Assembly (NCBI GenBank): GCA_903813345.2
Contig: CAIIXF020000002.1
Location: forward strand, 7,649,555-7,713,554
DNA length: 64,000 bases
DNA from: Owenia fusiformis
Lineage: Eukaryota > Annelida > Polychaeta > Sabellida > Oweniidae
Direction of reading: 5' to 3'
Part shown: positions 33,335 to 44,680 of the stretch, piece by piece
Numbering within the stretch: position 1 is the first letter of the stretch
Layout of the letters: each line of letters opens with the position of its first letter
Position numbers and translations under genes: made by a program
The notes under the pieces: model-generated
Seen by the model: only the letters and a program-made list of their open reading frames with translations
Database searches by the model: none
What the model was told of the DNA's origin: nothing

Positions 33335-34328
33335 TCTCCCGCCTGAAATGCTTGAATGTCGCCGTAAACTTCCGGTATTACGACGTATAAGAGAATGGGG
33401 TGTGTCTGTAGGACAAGGAAAATTGTGTCTTGCTTTATTTATGAAGCCAATGAAAGTCAAAAAGATAGCAATGAAGAGGCAAAAGAAGAAATAGCATCAA
33501 GTACTGATGAATATGACAAAATTAATAACAATGAACCAGGGATACTAGTACATATTTGAACGAGGTTCGCGTAACCGTCCATTAATTTTTTGCGTAACCA
33601 CAAATTCAAAATACATTATTATGGCTTGAGTAGAACATATTAGGTGGTTTCCAATGCTACGAGGGGTGATCAATAAGTAATGGACGCTTTTTACACAGAT
33701 GCGTTTTATGGCAATGTAGACCATGCCCTAACGACAAAAATAAATAAATTACTAAATTTTGTGTCGTTTTGAATTTTCAAACTCAACAGTTTTTCGCTTA
33801 TTTCATGACATTGTTATCCCCGGGCATCAATTTGCAAAGACTACGTTCAAAATATACATTACTAAATGCACCACCGAATGCGATGCTTCCATAAAGCATT
33901 CATCCTTTTATTGATACACAGTAGTAGAAAATAATGCACCAACCTTAGTTTTCTGTCCCATCGCGGCCATTTTATTGGATAAATCAGTGAACGTAGCCGT
34001 CCAACCTCGTTTTCAGAGGTGGCGTAACCGTCATTCTATAGCAGGGTGGAAATGTGAGTATGAAAATGGTATATATTAAAGTACCCTAAAGGTCATGGAC
34101 CTAAAAGAGAACCCCATAAAAAAGTATTGTATTGAATATATGTATATTGTGAGCTTTACTAGATTGGCCGGTTGACATTTTGAAATGTACTTTTATTGCA
34201 TTCTCTGTGGCATTTTGTTAAACAATGCAAATCATATGTCCGTGATATCAACACAAAAGGAAGCTATTATTTTTTACACTTTCCTCTAACGCATTTCATT
34301 ACATCGCTTAGATCCATCAACATCCAAC
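33335..34328. other. Gene-free stretch upstream of the first fibrinogen-domain gene
   Basis: CGAGGGGTGATCAATAAGTA at 33,659 resembles a mariner terminus, but no partner was found. The sequence just before the gene contains TTTCATTACATCGCTTAGATCC with no clear TATA box. Confidence 0.4.
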
Positions 34329-34386
34329 ATGATTTTTCGCAGGAATATTGAGGCTTTTGGCATAGTGACGCTAGCTTTGCTTCTGG
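34329..34386 (+). CDS. Fibrinogen-domain gene 1 exon 1: signal peptide
   Basis: It encodes MIFRRNIEAFGIVTLALLL and ends one base into a glycine codon at donor CTGG|GTAAGTC. A basic start followed by a hydrophobic run fits a signal peptide. Confidence 0.8.
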
Positions 34387-37300
34387 GTAAGTCAACTTTA
34401 AAAGGTACCAAATTGATGCTACAATTTAAGTATATTTTTCATAGTTTCACAGCTGTTTTTTCACTTCTAAAGAAACAAGAGGCATCGAGAAATTTGCAAG
34501 GTTATACAAAAAATGATGTTGATCGATTATGTTGTTGATAAACTATGAGTATTGGGTTTAAGGAGAAATAATAGCCGAAGCCGCTGCGAATTGTTAATTT
34601 CACTTAAATTAAACACGCAGCACTGGCTCTTATGAAAGGTAAATGGTCCATGATCCAATTTTAGGAAAAGTTAATTTCTTTTGTATTGACTATTAGGTAA
34701 GTGTATTGAGAATGTGATTGGATGTAATAGACTAGATGCGAGTAGAAAAAATCTTGATTTACGCCATTGAATACTCAAAATTCAGTCAAAGCGATGTTAT
34801 ATTTGAAATCTACATGTAAAAGTACATCTAGAAATATGGTTTCGAAAATTGTTTATCAAGTTTGAAAATTTAATTATTTTTGAAAGTGTGACTTCTAGTT
34901 CGGGTTGATTCTCCATAGAGCCCATGTTACAAAATCACAAAAAGTGAAATATCTTTTCTTGTATTGGTCAGATAACATTTTCATTTACTGGACATATTTT
35001 GATTTGCATAACTAAAAATGACATAAGGGTTATATGAAAATTGAACCACAAAAACAGATGTAATTTAAGTTAAAGGGAACTTTCTACTATACCCGCCATG
35101 CTATCTGAACCGAACGAGCCACCTGGTGGTGAAACTGGTAACTACCTACTCGCATCTGCGTTATTAGTTCAGCTTCAGCGCTACAGTAAATATTTTTTGT
35201 TTACTATTTAACTTTTGAATGATTGAATATGTTATAATTAGTTCAGCTTTCGTGCACTGCATTTGACAGATAAAAATATTTTGTGTCACGCTGGTTTTTG
35301 ATAGCTTGCAAGTGTTCTTTAAAAACAATAGAAAATAGTGTACTTTTCTTTTGATACAACTGCATATTCTTTAAAATAAATCATAGTTCATTCTATTGCG
35401 TTGCTGCCTAAGTTGGGTTTAAATGCCGATAAATAACGCATATTCGGCTGTCATTGTATTTGTATTTTTACATTTTACTAAGAATAAAGGTTCAGCCAAA
35501 ATGCATATATCATTCAGGTTTGATAAAATGTCAGACATGTGACAAGGTCCTGTGTAAGAAGCGTGATATCAAAAGAATAGAGAATGAGCTAACTGACAAA
35601 ATCTCAAAATTGGAAAACAAGCTTGACACTCTTAATACAAAATTGGAGGATGATATGGAAATATTTGGTAAAATGTTGATTGACACGCCGGAAATAAAAC
35701 GTACAGGTTTTGAGGCAAAAGTACTTGACCAGCTGACAAAATTGAATACAAAACTAAATAGGATGACTGGTACGAATGATTTTTATTTAAGAGAAAATAT
35801 GTACGCATCTAAAAAACATATTTTGTGTGATTTTTTCTTAATAAGAAGGGCAACAAGAAAAGGGCTGGGTCATGCATGTTTTTTTTATTTTGGTTTTAAA
35901 AGTTCATTTGGAAATCTCTTGCAACAAAATATGTAACAATTTTTCAATATATGACTTCTATTCCCTGTCATCGATATTCAATAGATTTAAGCGATGTTAT
36001 GCAAGTATTTGTTATTTTTCGATTAAAGGTCCATGTGCAGTATGGCAAGTGGTTTTAGACGGTCATATCTTTCACCATGAGTACTTTCTGGCCATGAATA
36101 CAGTGATTTTTATAAAAACAATATGTTTTCTTTCAAGTGAAGTTCCCGTAGTAGTAAAATATCAATCCAACTCTCTGAAAAATTATGGTTTTGGACCCCA
36201 TCTGGGCACTTTTTAGAAAATGTTAGGCTTATTTTCTAAAAAGAGGATCTTGTTTTTCTCGATTTAACCATATCGAAAGTTTCTTCTACACTATATTTAC
36301 AACTTCTGAAAAGGGGATTGGTATTGAAATGCCTTAAAGTTAAAAACCACATATCCCATGTTATTTTCCCATCTAGAGAAAACTCGTGCTATCCATTGTT
36401 TTCAGCATAATTTTGGTCATCGAAAATTGATATCTTCAAAACTAGACTTTCAATACCATTCTACTTTTGAAGAAGTTTTAGACCCCTTTTTGAATAATCT
36501 TTTCATGCAATAAAAATGAAATCCTCTTTTTAGTAAATAGGTTCAACATTTTGAAGTAAAAGCACGGGGAAAGTTTTATATGGTCAAAATTGATCATTCA
36601 ACAACAGTGCTCATTAGCAGTGGGCTGTCTTCTAAAATTTCATACAGGAAGTGATGTCATCGACTCTTAATTTTTATAAAAAGAGACTTCCTGTTCAAAA
36701 AGAATCATGGCTTGTCAACTTGAAATAAAAGAAGAGATTATTTGTGAAATTAAAGCATTTGCATGAATGAAAATTCGACTGGTTCTGTGCTTCCGTCCTT
36801 GCATAACTCCTTCATCTTTCTCATGGATAAGAAACTATCATTAAGAACATATTTTGTTTCATATTACGAAGTCATTCGACTGAATTTATAAGTACAGTAT
36901 GTAATTAATATGCAATGACAGGGGGTACCCGGATGTGCCCTTTTGGAAAAGTTGATAAACTTTATAGATTATAATGCTACAATAAATCCCTTGTGAACCA
37001 AATATGATAATGTGAATGTATGATTTGTAGAAAACGAAGCATGTATGCGAACTAGAGAACGGTTTTTTAGAACATACGAAAACGGTCTCGTACCTTTGTG
37101 TGAAGATGGATGGCTGGTAATCGCTTACCGATACAATGGCGAAGTTGCATTTCATAATCGTACATGGGATGAATACAAAAACGGGTTTGGCGCACCACAC
37201 GGGGAGTATTTCCTTGGGTTTGAACCTATTAGATCCCTTCTCAAAAGAGAGGAATTCAAGCTGCGGGTTGAGCTTGGTTTATCCTTCAGAGGAGGAATCC

Positions 37301-37731
37301 GTTGGGGTATTGCAGGGTATGATTTGTTCTTTATTTCTGAAGAGACGGAGAACTATGAGCTAAGACTTGGAGATTATAATTCTACGGGAACTAGTAATAT
37401 CGCGAACTCACTGTCTTTGCATACGAACAGCAAATTCCAGACAGTAGACAGGAATAGCGGTAGGGCTCCGATTAGGGGATGTTCAAGAGATACTCCGGGC
37501 GCCTGGTGGTATAACAGTACCAAGTGCAGTCAGTCGAATCTGTTCGCAATTTACCCTGGTCCGGAGTGTGAATACCGTAATGGACCATGGCCATGTATGT
37601 TTTGGACCGGATTTGCACACTGTCCAGGATACTATAGTTGTTCCCGGTATTACCCAATTAAATCATTTGAAACGGATTACAAGAAAATAGGGGATTTTAC
37701 GGAAATGAAATTGAAAATTAAACCATATTAG
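34329..37731 (+). CDS. Secreted fibrinogen-related domain protein 1 (336 aa, 3 exons)
   Basis: Exons 34,329-34,386, 35,518-35,769 and 37,031-37,731 join in phase. Residues 1-20 form a signal peptide. C24-x-x-C27 and C32 follow. About 38-100 is a charged heptad-rich coiled coil. The C-terminal part is a fibrinogen-related domain (FReD), recognised by C108...C127, DGWLVIAYRYNG, NRTWDEYKNGFG (146-157), PGAWWYN and paired late cysteines (C254, C269). The usual calcium site DxDND is reduced to D243-R-N-S. The first subdomain is short and lacks GGWT.IQRR. FReDs are lectin-like recognition modules, so extracellular ligand binding as a coiled-coil oligomer is a reasonable inference. The 3' UTR is interrupted by a LINE 66 bp after the stop. 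Confidence 0.87.
35518..35769 (+). CDS. Fibrinogen-domain gene 1 exon 2: CxxC and coiled coil
   Basis: The 252-bp exon runs from CATTCAG to ACTG|GTACGA. It encodes LIKCQTCDKVLC and then long heptads such as IENELTDKISKLENKLDTL. The matching exon in gene 2 is 84 bp shorter, so the coil length differs between the paralogues. The flanking introns (34,387-35,517 and 35,770-37,030) show nothing I recognise. Confidence 0.83.
37031..37731 (+). CDS. Fibrinogen-domain gene 1 exon 3: FReD
   Basis: The whole FReD is on one exon after acceptor GATTTGTAG, beginning with ENEAC. The open frame is intact through TAG at 37,729-37,731. Confidence 0.9.
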
Positions 37732-37797
37732 TAACCTAGGTTTATTGTAAACAAACAGTGTCAAAAAACTAATAATGCAATTTAGAGTGTTATTGTT

Positions 37798-40793
37798 CAA
37801 CCCACAAGAATTACTACACAATCTAAATCCTGTCTAGACTTAATTTTTTCAAATTTTCCCGGCCGAATTCTGAAAACTGAAGTTAAACCACCTATTGGTG
37901 GAACTGATCACTGTTCGACTTTAGCATCACTTGATGTCTCACTTCCAAACAAACAAAATATGTTTTCTAAGAGATCGTGGCTTTATAGCGAGGCAAATAC
38001 AGTCAATCTGAATCAGGCTGTTAAGGATTTCGATTGGAACAGTATTTACCTACAAGATGATGTTAACAAAATTACATCAGATTTCACTGCTGCACTTTTT
38101 CATATATTTGAATCCCATATACCAAGCAAAGTTACAACCTTGAAAACTAGTGATATGCCCTGGTTCAACAAGGATATCAAGTCAGCTCTCAATAAAAAAG
38201 ATAAATTGTACAAAAAAATGAAAAAGGACAGCAATGACTTAAACATCAACCAATTTAAAAAGCAAAACGCATATCTTACCAAATTAATTACTGACTCAAA
38301 GAACAACTATCAAGATAAACTTTGTAATAACTTGGATGAAGAAGCAGCAAATGGCCTAAACTACTGGACAATTATAAAGAAACTTATAGGAACCAAATTT
38401 TCTACAGGAATTCCTCTTCTTGAGATAAATGATAAAATTATCGATGATGACTTTGGAAAAGCAAATGCTTTTTTAAATAAGTTCATGACTAAGTTCCACC
38501 ATAATATAATTGATAAGTCATTGCCGCCCTGTCCTATGAAAACAAATGAATCTTTGACTTACATAAATATTTCTCGAAAAAATATAAATGATAACTTACG
38601 GAACCTTAATTCATCAAAAAAAGGTGGAGAAGACAATATCACTAACAAAATGTTGAAACTTGTGGCTGACTCTATCGATGTTGAACTAGTTAAACTATTC
38701 ACTATTTTCTTGGAAACTAATACATTTCCTGATTGCTGGAAACTGGGTATAATTGTTCCTATATATAAGAATAAAAATTCAAAAACAGACCCATCCAACT
38801 ACAGACCAATCTGCCTCCTTAATAATCTCTCAAAGCTTTTTGAACGAATAATTTATACAGCTATTTTTGACCATGTTTCCTCGAAGAACCTCATTTATGA
38901 AAATCAGTCCGGGTTCTTACCAGGACATGATACACAGAAGCAACTCTTTTCTATTGTTAATATGTTAGCCGATAATTTTGACTCTAACCTCGCAACCCGT
39001 GGAATCTTTTTAGACGTGGAAGGTGCATTTGACGCAGTCCCACATTTTTTGTTACTCCATATTATGAAATCTTATGGATTAGGCAACAATATTATAGAGT
39101 TATTGACCTCATATCTAACAGATAGGAAATTAAAAGTAAGGATCAATGATACTTATTCAGACATTTCATGTAATGCTGAAGCGGGTGCAAATACTCCTCA
39201 AAATCTTCAAAATCGAGACTCCAGATCCTATGAAATAAATAGCGGGGTTCCCCAAGGATCAATTCTTGGCCCCCTCTTATTTTTGCTATATATTAATGAT
39301 TTAGCAGACTCAGTTCATAATTGTAAACTTTTCTTATATGCTGATGATAGTTCCATCTTCTTGACAGTACCAAAGAATGAACCAGTTGAAGCAACAAATC
39401 AAAAAATTCAATCAGATATCAATGAAATGGCTAATTGGTCCACTAAATGGAAACTCAAATTTAAGGCATCTAAGAGTAAAGAGGTTATCTTTCAATCTAA
39501 ACACACACGAAAAGTCAAGAAACAAATTCCAGTAACAATGAATAATGAGCAAATACCTCTTGTAAATAGCCATAAACATTTAGGCATCATTTTAGACAAA
39601 CACCTTAGCTTTGAAGAACACATTAGCTCAGTGATTACTAGGTGTAATAAAATGTTAAATCCATTAAAAGCACTCAAATTTTCAGTAAGATCAAAACACT
39701 TACAGACAATTTATATGGCATTCATTCTCCCACATCTCGAATATGGCAATATTATTTTTGACAGCGCAAATCTAAACCTCTTAGCAAGTTTAGATAGAGT
39801 CCAATATAGAGCGGGTCTTATTGTAAGTGGTTGCATCCAAGGGTCAAACTCTGAGAAGGTGATGGCATGTCTTGGATGGAGATCCTTATCCAATCGAAGA
39901 AAAGAAAAAAAACTAGTGTTTATGTCTGACTTTGCAAATAATTATAAGATGCCTTCATATGTTTCAAATGTTTTTGAACAGTATAAGAATCAGGTAAAGC
40001 ACCAAAGACTTCGACGTAGCAATGATTTTAAGATCCCATTCAAAGCATCAGCTAAACTTAGGAAGTTTACAGCTTTATCCAGTATTAAATTATGGGATAA
40101 TTTACCAGATGAACTGAAACAAGCACACTCACGCAACTCATTTAAGTATAAAATTAGAACATTTTTGAATGGGAAAAAGAAAGAATTCACAACCCCAAGA
40201 TTAAACCTATCCAGAGATAAAGAAATTGTCTTAAATAAAACGAGATGTGATCTCATTTTTAGGCAGCATCTTTTTACGCATAACTTCAAAAATATCCCAA
40301 ATGCCACATGTAAATGTGGTCACTCTACCGAATCAACCAAACACCTATTGCTCCATTGCCCTCTTTTTAACATTCAAAGACTCAATTTTCACAGAGAACT
40401 AGGGGGACTGCCATCCTTTAATTTAAACTCTTTTAATAATAGAAAACAGGAAGACAGGGTAGACTTTCTACTTTTTGCAGATCCTTCTCTAGACACAATT
40501 ACAAATAAAAAGGCTATTGAATTAACAGCCGAATTTTTACACTCTATTGTCAAGGAAGTTAAATAGTCAAATATTCATTAATATGTACATATATCTCTGA
40601 CCTGTCTTCATGCTTTCATGATTATTTTCATGTTCATAAATATGTTTTATATCTATCATTTTTGCATTGTGACCTATTTTAACCTATATTGTAACTACTT
40701 TAACAGGGCCAATAATGCTTCGGCGTAGGCCTTGTATCTGTTTGTATGATATATTATGAAATAAAGGAAATATAAAATTTAAAAAAAAAAAAA
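37798..40793 (+). mobile_element. Young 5'-truncated non-LTR retrotransposon (LINE)
   Basis: The element is flanked by a perfect 14-bp target duplication AGAGTGTTATTGTT (37,784-37,797 and 40,794-40,807) and ends in a poly(A) run after AATAAA at 40,760. The start falls inside the endonuclease domain: the frame is open from the very first base and shows SCLDLIFSNFP and PPIGGTDHC before the first ATG of the RT part. Intact frame plus perfect duplication indicate a recent insertion. It lies in the 3' UTR of the upstream gene, same strand. Confidence 0.95.
37960..40566 (+). CDS. LINE reverse transcriptase ORF (868 codons from first ATG)
   Basis: Reverse transcriptase of a non-LTR retrotransposon, which copies element RNA into DNA at the target. 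Visible blocks are NYRPICLLNNLSKLFER, the catalytic D352 in FLDVEGAFD, SGVPQGSILGPLLFLLYIND, and Y460-A-D-D463 with both catalytic aspartates. The thumb KHLGIILDKHLSFEEH follows, and a C-terminal C-x-C...H...C knuckle at about 784-800 (CKCGHST...LLLHC). No frameshift is seen. The endonuclease N-terminus is missing because of 5' truncation, so this copy cannot mobilise itself normally. The clade is probably Jockey/CR1-like, which I cannot settle by eye. Confidence 0.93.
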   Translation: MFSKRSWLYSEANTVNLNQAVKDFDWNSIYLQDDVNKITSDFTAALFHIFESHIPSKVTTLKTSDMPWFNKDIKSALNKKDKLYKKMKKDSNDLNINQFKKQNAYLTKLITDSKNNYQDKLCNNLDEEAANGLNYWTIIKKLIGTKFSTGIPLLEINDKIIDDDFGKANAFLNKFMTKFHHNIIDKSLPPCPMKTNESLTYINISRKNINDNLRNLNSSKKGGEDNITNKMLKLVADSIDVELVKLFTIFLETNTFPDCWKLGIIVPIYKNKNSKTDPSNYRPICLLNNLSKLFERIIYTAIFDHVSSKNLIYENQSGFLPGHDTQKQLFSIVNMLADNFDSNLATRGIFLDVEGAFDAVPHFLLLHIMKSYGLGNNIIELLTSYLTDRKLKVRINDTYSDISCNAEAGANTPQNLQNRDSRSYEINSGVPQGSILGPLLFLLYINDLADSVHNCKLFLYADDSSIFLTVPKNEPVEATNQKIQSDINEMANWSTKWKLKFKASKSKEVIFQSKHTRKVKKQIPVTMNNEQIPLVNSHKHLGIILDKHLSFEEHISSVITRCNKMLNPLKALKFSVRSKHLQTIYMAFILPHLEYGNIIFDSANLNLLASLDRVQYRAGLIVSGCIQGSNSEKVMACLGWRSLSNRRKEKKLVFMSDFANNYKMPSYVSNVFEQYKNQVKHQRLRRSNDFKIPFKASAKLRKFTALSSIKLWDNLPDELKQAHSRNSFKYKIRTFLNGKKKEFTTPRLNLSRDKEIVLNKTRCDLIFRQHLFTHNFKNIPNATCKCGHSTESTKHLLLHCPLFNIQRLNFHRELGGLPSFNLNSFNNRKQEDRVDFLLFADPSLDTITNKKAIELTAEFLHSIVKEVK

Positions 40794-40807
40794 AGAGTGT
40801 TATTGTT

Positions 40808-41776
40808 TTATTCTCATAATACTATATTACCAAGCTGAATTATGAGGGAATTCGCCTCTTTATCTTTGACTAGAATATTTATTTTTTGATCAAAACAAAG
40901 ATGATGTATAAGAAATTCTTCTGCATATTGACTATGAGGAATTATTACACCAAAAGTTTTGATGACATTTAAAGACAGTAGTTCCTCTTTCACGTATATT
41001 ATCTCATGGAAATGAGCATACCAGCGCAAAGATCTTTGTTTCGTCGTAAAGAAAAGCTATCAAACATTGTCTGAAGAGCAGATTTATCTCCGTAATTCTA
41101 CTTTTAGCATGGCGTTATTGACCTTGAAAAAATATAGCCATTTGGGCGATAATATGTGATTCAAAAGTGAAAATGAGTGCTATTTTCGTAGTTTTACTTT
41201 GCCCAAGCCTAGAAAAAATCGAAGTGGTAAACCTACGCCCAATATTTGATATTTTTGTTGTCTAGAAGTGTCCTAGATGATATTAAAGTTTAAGAGAATT
41301 TGTATTTCTAGAAATATTTTATAAATTAGTGCCAATATGGTGGGTTTGGGTGCTTTTTGCTCTCATTTTTTACCCCATTTATACGGTTGCCGTGACAACT
41401 ATTAGGCTTTGGTAACCATGCCAACTTGATCTTTGAAGGACATCCACCTGGTAGCAGTTGGGCCAAGTTTGATGGAAAATGGGCCTGGTTTGATATGCTG
41501 GCAGTGAGGTTGATTGTGGCAAGTAGTAAAACGGCAAAACAATGGTGGAGTCATACCATGATATTCTCTGTTTGAATTACCGCAACTTTTTATTGCTATT
41601 TATATTTACATTCTGTCCATTAATAATGACATTAAACAACACAGTGTCTATTTTTGATATCTTCACTCCGGTTGAATAAACAAGCTACACAAGTTACAAG
41701 TTACCCGTATTGCGCATAATTGCATCGCTCTATTGCATTTTATCATATTGTTTTAATCATTTTTCGCTTTAATAAA
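40808..41776. other. Intergenic stretch between the two fibrinogen-domain genes
   Basis: After the LINE the original 3' flank of gene 1 resumes. No coding region is recognised. The 130 bp before gene 2 contain CCGTATTGCGCATAATTGC and no clear TATA box. Confidence 0.4.
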
Positions 41777-41831
41777 ATGTACCAACAATACGGATTGGAT
41801 CTTGTCTTCCTGGTTTTGGCCCTGGTGTCAG
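41777..41831 (+). CDS. Fibrinogen-domain gene 2 exon 1: signal peptide
   Basis: The start is the ATG in AATAAAATGTACC. The exon ends TCAG|GTAGG with one base of a glycine codon. A longer upstream open frame exists but the cleaner signal peptide begins here. Confidence 0.78.
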
Positions 41832-44616
41832 GTAGGTCAATGAAACTTGACAAACATTATCTGGCATCGATGCATATTTTATATTTCTTTTCGAGTCAAT
41901 TTACAATTGTTTGATTTATATTTTTCAGGTTTGATAGAATGTCATACATGTCAAAGACGAGATGTCATGACGTTATTGAATGAAATGTCTGAAGTGAATG
42001 AGGGAATGGATAAACTCGGTGGTAAAGTATCCATGTTGGAATCCAGAGTGCTTGAGCAGATTGAACAACTGGATGCCAAACTAAACATGATTTCAGGTAC
42101 GTTTCTTTGCTATGACGCTAATGGGGCAACTTGTATATCTATTCTAAAAATCTGCTTTTCAAGGGTCCTTTTTGCAGATTTTTGTGTCTCTGTTATTTTT
42201 TAGCCTTGGGCACTTTTTGGCGTTAAAACCCAGGCGATTGGGGGTAGAGGAGCAAAGTTATGATAGTTGGAACTTGATGCCAATAAAATTGAAATTCATA
42301 AAATATTGATTGTTACTTACACCCCAGTCACATTTGTCGCACGGCGGCCGCAAGTCGACCGCAGAACAATTAAATCGGTGAATTTCTGCGGCGAGCGTAG
42401 AAAAACTACGCTCGCCTTGCGGCCTCCGTACGGCGAATGCAGATTTTTACAGGCCGCAGGGAAGGTGTAGAAATTATAACTTGGAGTTATAATATTTGTT
42501 CATTTCTGAGGTCCCCGTAGAAATCAACTGGCTCAACAAGATTGAATCATTATTTGTCAATGTTTCACGATCACTTTTCATTTGATATTACATCCTAGCA
42601 CTATGAATAACATTTATAAATTGTCCTGATGTAAATGAAATGAAAAAAGTATTATTTATCAACAGAAATTTAAAATTCACCGTGCGGCTGCCGTGGGAAA
42701 TGTGACTGCAAAAGTATGAGAGCGCAGAAATTCTGTGGCGAGCGTAGAAAAGCAACTGGCCGCAGAAATGAAAGACCGCACGGCGGCCGCAGGAAATGTG
42801 ACTGGGGTGTTAGTTGCTAATGCTCTATAAAATACAAAAAGATGACTATTGCTCTGTTTGAAAGATAATAGTTTAGCATATAGAAGCCACTGTTGACTAT
42901 GAATTTTTAAAGTAAAAATTACGTTACTTACATGAACAGATAGCATACAATATAACAATTTAAGATTATCGTTTTGTTTACGTGTTTCGTTGTTCTTGAA
43001 CCTTTGAACATTTTCATAGTTTTGTAGTTCATCTATTGTTACAGTTAAACAATTTATGTTTATGTATTACTGTATGTAGTTGGTAAAGAAAATAATATGA
43101 CGTGATATTATAGACTATTAAGGTTGTGTACTTGTAAGTGGAGTGTATCTTGAAATACGAAAATGCAAAATTAGATTTTAAGATTGTTCTTTATTTGAAT
43201 AAGAGTAACACCCCAGTCACATTTCCTACGTGGCGACCTTGCGGTCTATCATTTCTGCGGCCAGTAACATTTCTACGCTCGCCGTGGAATTTCTGCGCTC
43301 TCATACTTTTGCAGTCACATTTCCCACGGCAGCCGCACGGTGAATTTTAAATTTCTGTTGATAAATAATACTTTTTTCATTTTATTAACATCAGGACAAT
43401 TTATAAATGTTATCCATAGTGCTAGGATGTAATATCAAATGAAAAGTGATCGTGAAACTGACAAATAATGATTCAATCTTGTTGAGCCAGTTGATTTCTA
43501 CGGGGACCTCAGAAATGAACAAATATTATAACTCCGATTTATAATGTCTACGGCGACCCTGCGGCCTGTAAAAAACTGGATACGCCGTACGGAGGCCGCA
43601 AGGCGAGCGTAGTTTTCCTACGCTTGCCGCAGTTGATTTAATTGATCTGCGGTCGACGCACGGCCTCCGTGCGACAAATGTGACTGGGGTGTTAGGCCGG
43701 GTTACCTGATGCAACTACCAGGCGCGTAACCAGGCATACGCCATCATTTATTTGCTCCATCATTTGCTCCACCATCACCTGCGTACCCTAAATGATGGAG
43801 CAAAAAATAAATTGTTGTAAAAAAGTAAAACAAAATAGATAGAGGCAATTTCATACAGAAGTCAAGAATGTGTGATAAGAAGAAGTGTTCACTAGGCTAG
43901 AGAAAGATGTTCATTGATAAGGGTTTCCATACAGTACATTATTTATAGAAAACGACGAGTGTATACAAAGAAGAGATGAATTCTGGGGAACAAATCGAGG
44001 CAATTTCGTGCCTTTCTGTGAAGATGGATGGCTCGTAATCGCTTACCGATACAATGGTAGAGTTGCATTTCATAATCGTACATGGGATGAATACAAAAAC
44101 GGGTTTGGGGCACCACACGGGGAATACTTTATTGGGTTAGAGACTATTTTAGCCATTCTCAAGAGAGTAAGATTTCCCTATATGCACAAGATCCGATTTG
44201 AACTTAGATCGTTCCGATCCGGTTTTGCAGAGTATAATAGATTCGATATAGCCGATATAAAGTACAGTTACAAATTATATATAGGGGGCTATAATGAGAC
44301 AGGAACAAGTACTATTCCGAACTCAATGTCCCTGCATCATAACGGGGATTTCCAGAAAATAGACAGGAAAAACAGAATTGGATGTGCGGACGTTCCAGGT
44401 GCCTGGTGGCTCCCCAACAGAAACTGTAGTCAATCGAATCTGTTCGGAGTTTACCCTAGCCGGGACAGATATAGACTGTTCTGTCGAGCTGGAGCTGGAC
44501 CATGTATGTTTTGGACTGGGTTTCCAGACCATAAAATAAACCCCTATATTTATCAGAAAAATGATTTACTGCTGGAAATGAAAATGAAAATTAAACGATA
44601 TAATATGCGTTCATAA
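41777..44616 (+). CDS. Secreted fibrinogen-related domain protein 2 (296 aa, 3 exons)
   Basis: Exons 41,777-41,831, 41,929-42,096 and 43,949-44,616 have the same phases as gene 1, showing tandem duplication. A signal peptide (YGLDLVFLVLALVSG) is followed by LIECHTC, again a CxxC, and a shorter coiled coil (MSEVNEGMDKLGGKVSMLES). The FReD starts ENDEC and keeps FCEDGWLVIAYRYNG, NRTWDEYKNGFG and PGAWWLP. The former calcium loop (IDRKNRIGC) is shorter still than in gene 1, so calcium-dependent binding is doubtful. Intron 1 is only 97 bp. Intron 2 carries two MITEs. An extracellular recognition role is inferred from the family. Confidence 0.87.
41929..42096 (+). CDS. Fibrinogen-domain gene 2 exon 2: CxxC and coiled coil
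   Basis: The exon runs from TTTTTCAG to TTTCAG|GTACGT. GLIECHTC is conserved with GLIKCQTC of gene 1, while the rest is diverged in sequence but kept as heptads. Confidence 0.82.
42320..42809. mobile_element. PIF/Harbinger-like MITE, copy 2
   Basis: It has termini CACCCCAGTCACATTT with TTA on both sides (42,317-42,319; 42,810-42,812). The interior is in the opposite orientation to copies 1 and 3. Confidence 0.88.
43209..43691. mobile_element. PIF/Harbinger-like MITE, copy 3
   Basis: It has the same termini, flanked by TAA and TTA, so one target base has mutated or the sites differ. It is close in sequence to copy 1 (shared ATTTCTACGCTCGCCG words) and lies in the same intron as copy 2, in reverse. 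Confidence 0.87.
43949..44616 (+). CDS. Fibrinogen-domain gene 2 exon 3: FReD
   Basis: It follows acceptor TTTATAG and starts ENDECIQRRDEFW. The frame is intact to TAA at 44,614-44,616. It is about 70% alike to gene 1 around the first FReD strand and drifts afterwards. Confidence 0.9.
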
Positions 44617-44674
44617 TTCTGTTGTCTGAGGTTACATACGTACATTTAAATGTAAAGAATATACTTGTTGGACA

Positions 44675-44680
44675 AATAAA
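44675..44680 (+). terminator. Poly(A) signal of fibrinogen-domain gene 2
   Basis: AATAAA lies 59 bp after the stop codon. Confidence 0.65.

Noticed and set aside
35454-36216. 160- and 114-residue frames around the coiled-coil exon
   Set aside because: They read through the splice borders of exon 2 of the first fibrinogen-domain gene into introns. Only 35,518-35,769 is supported.
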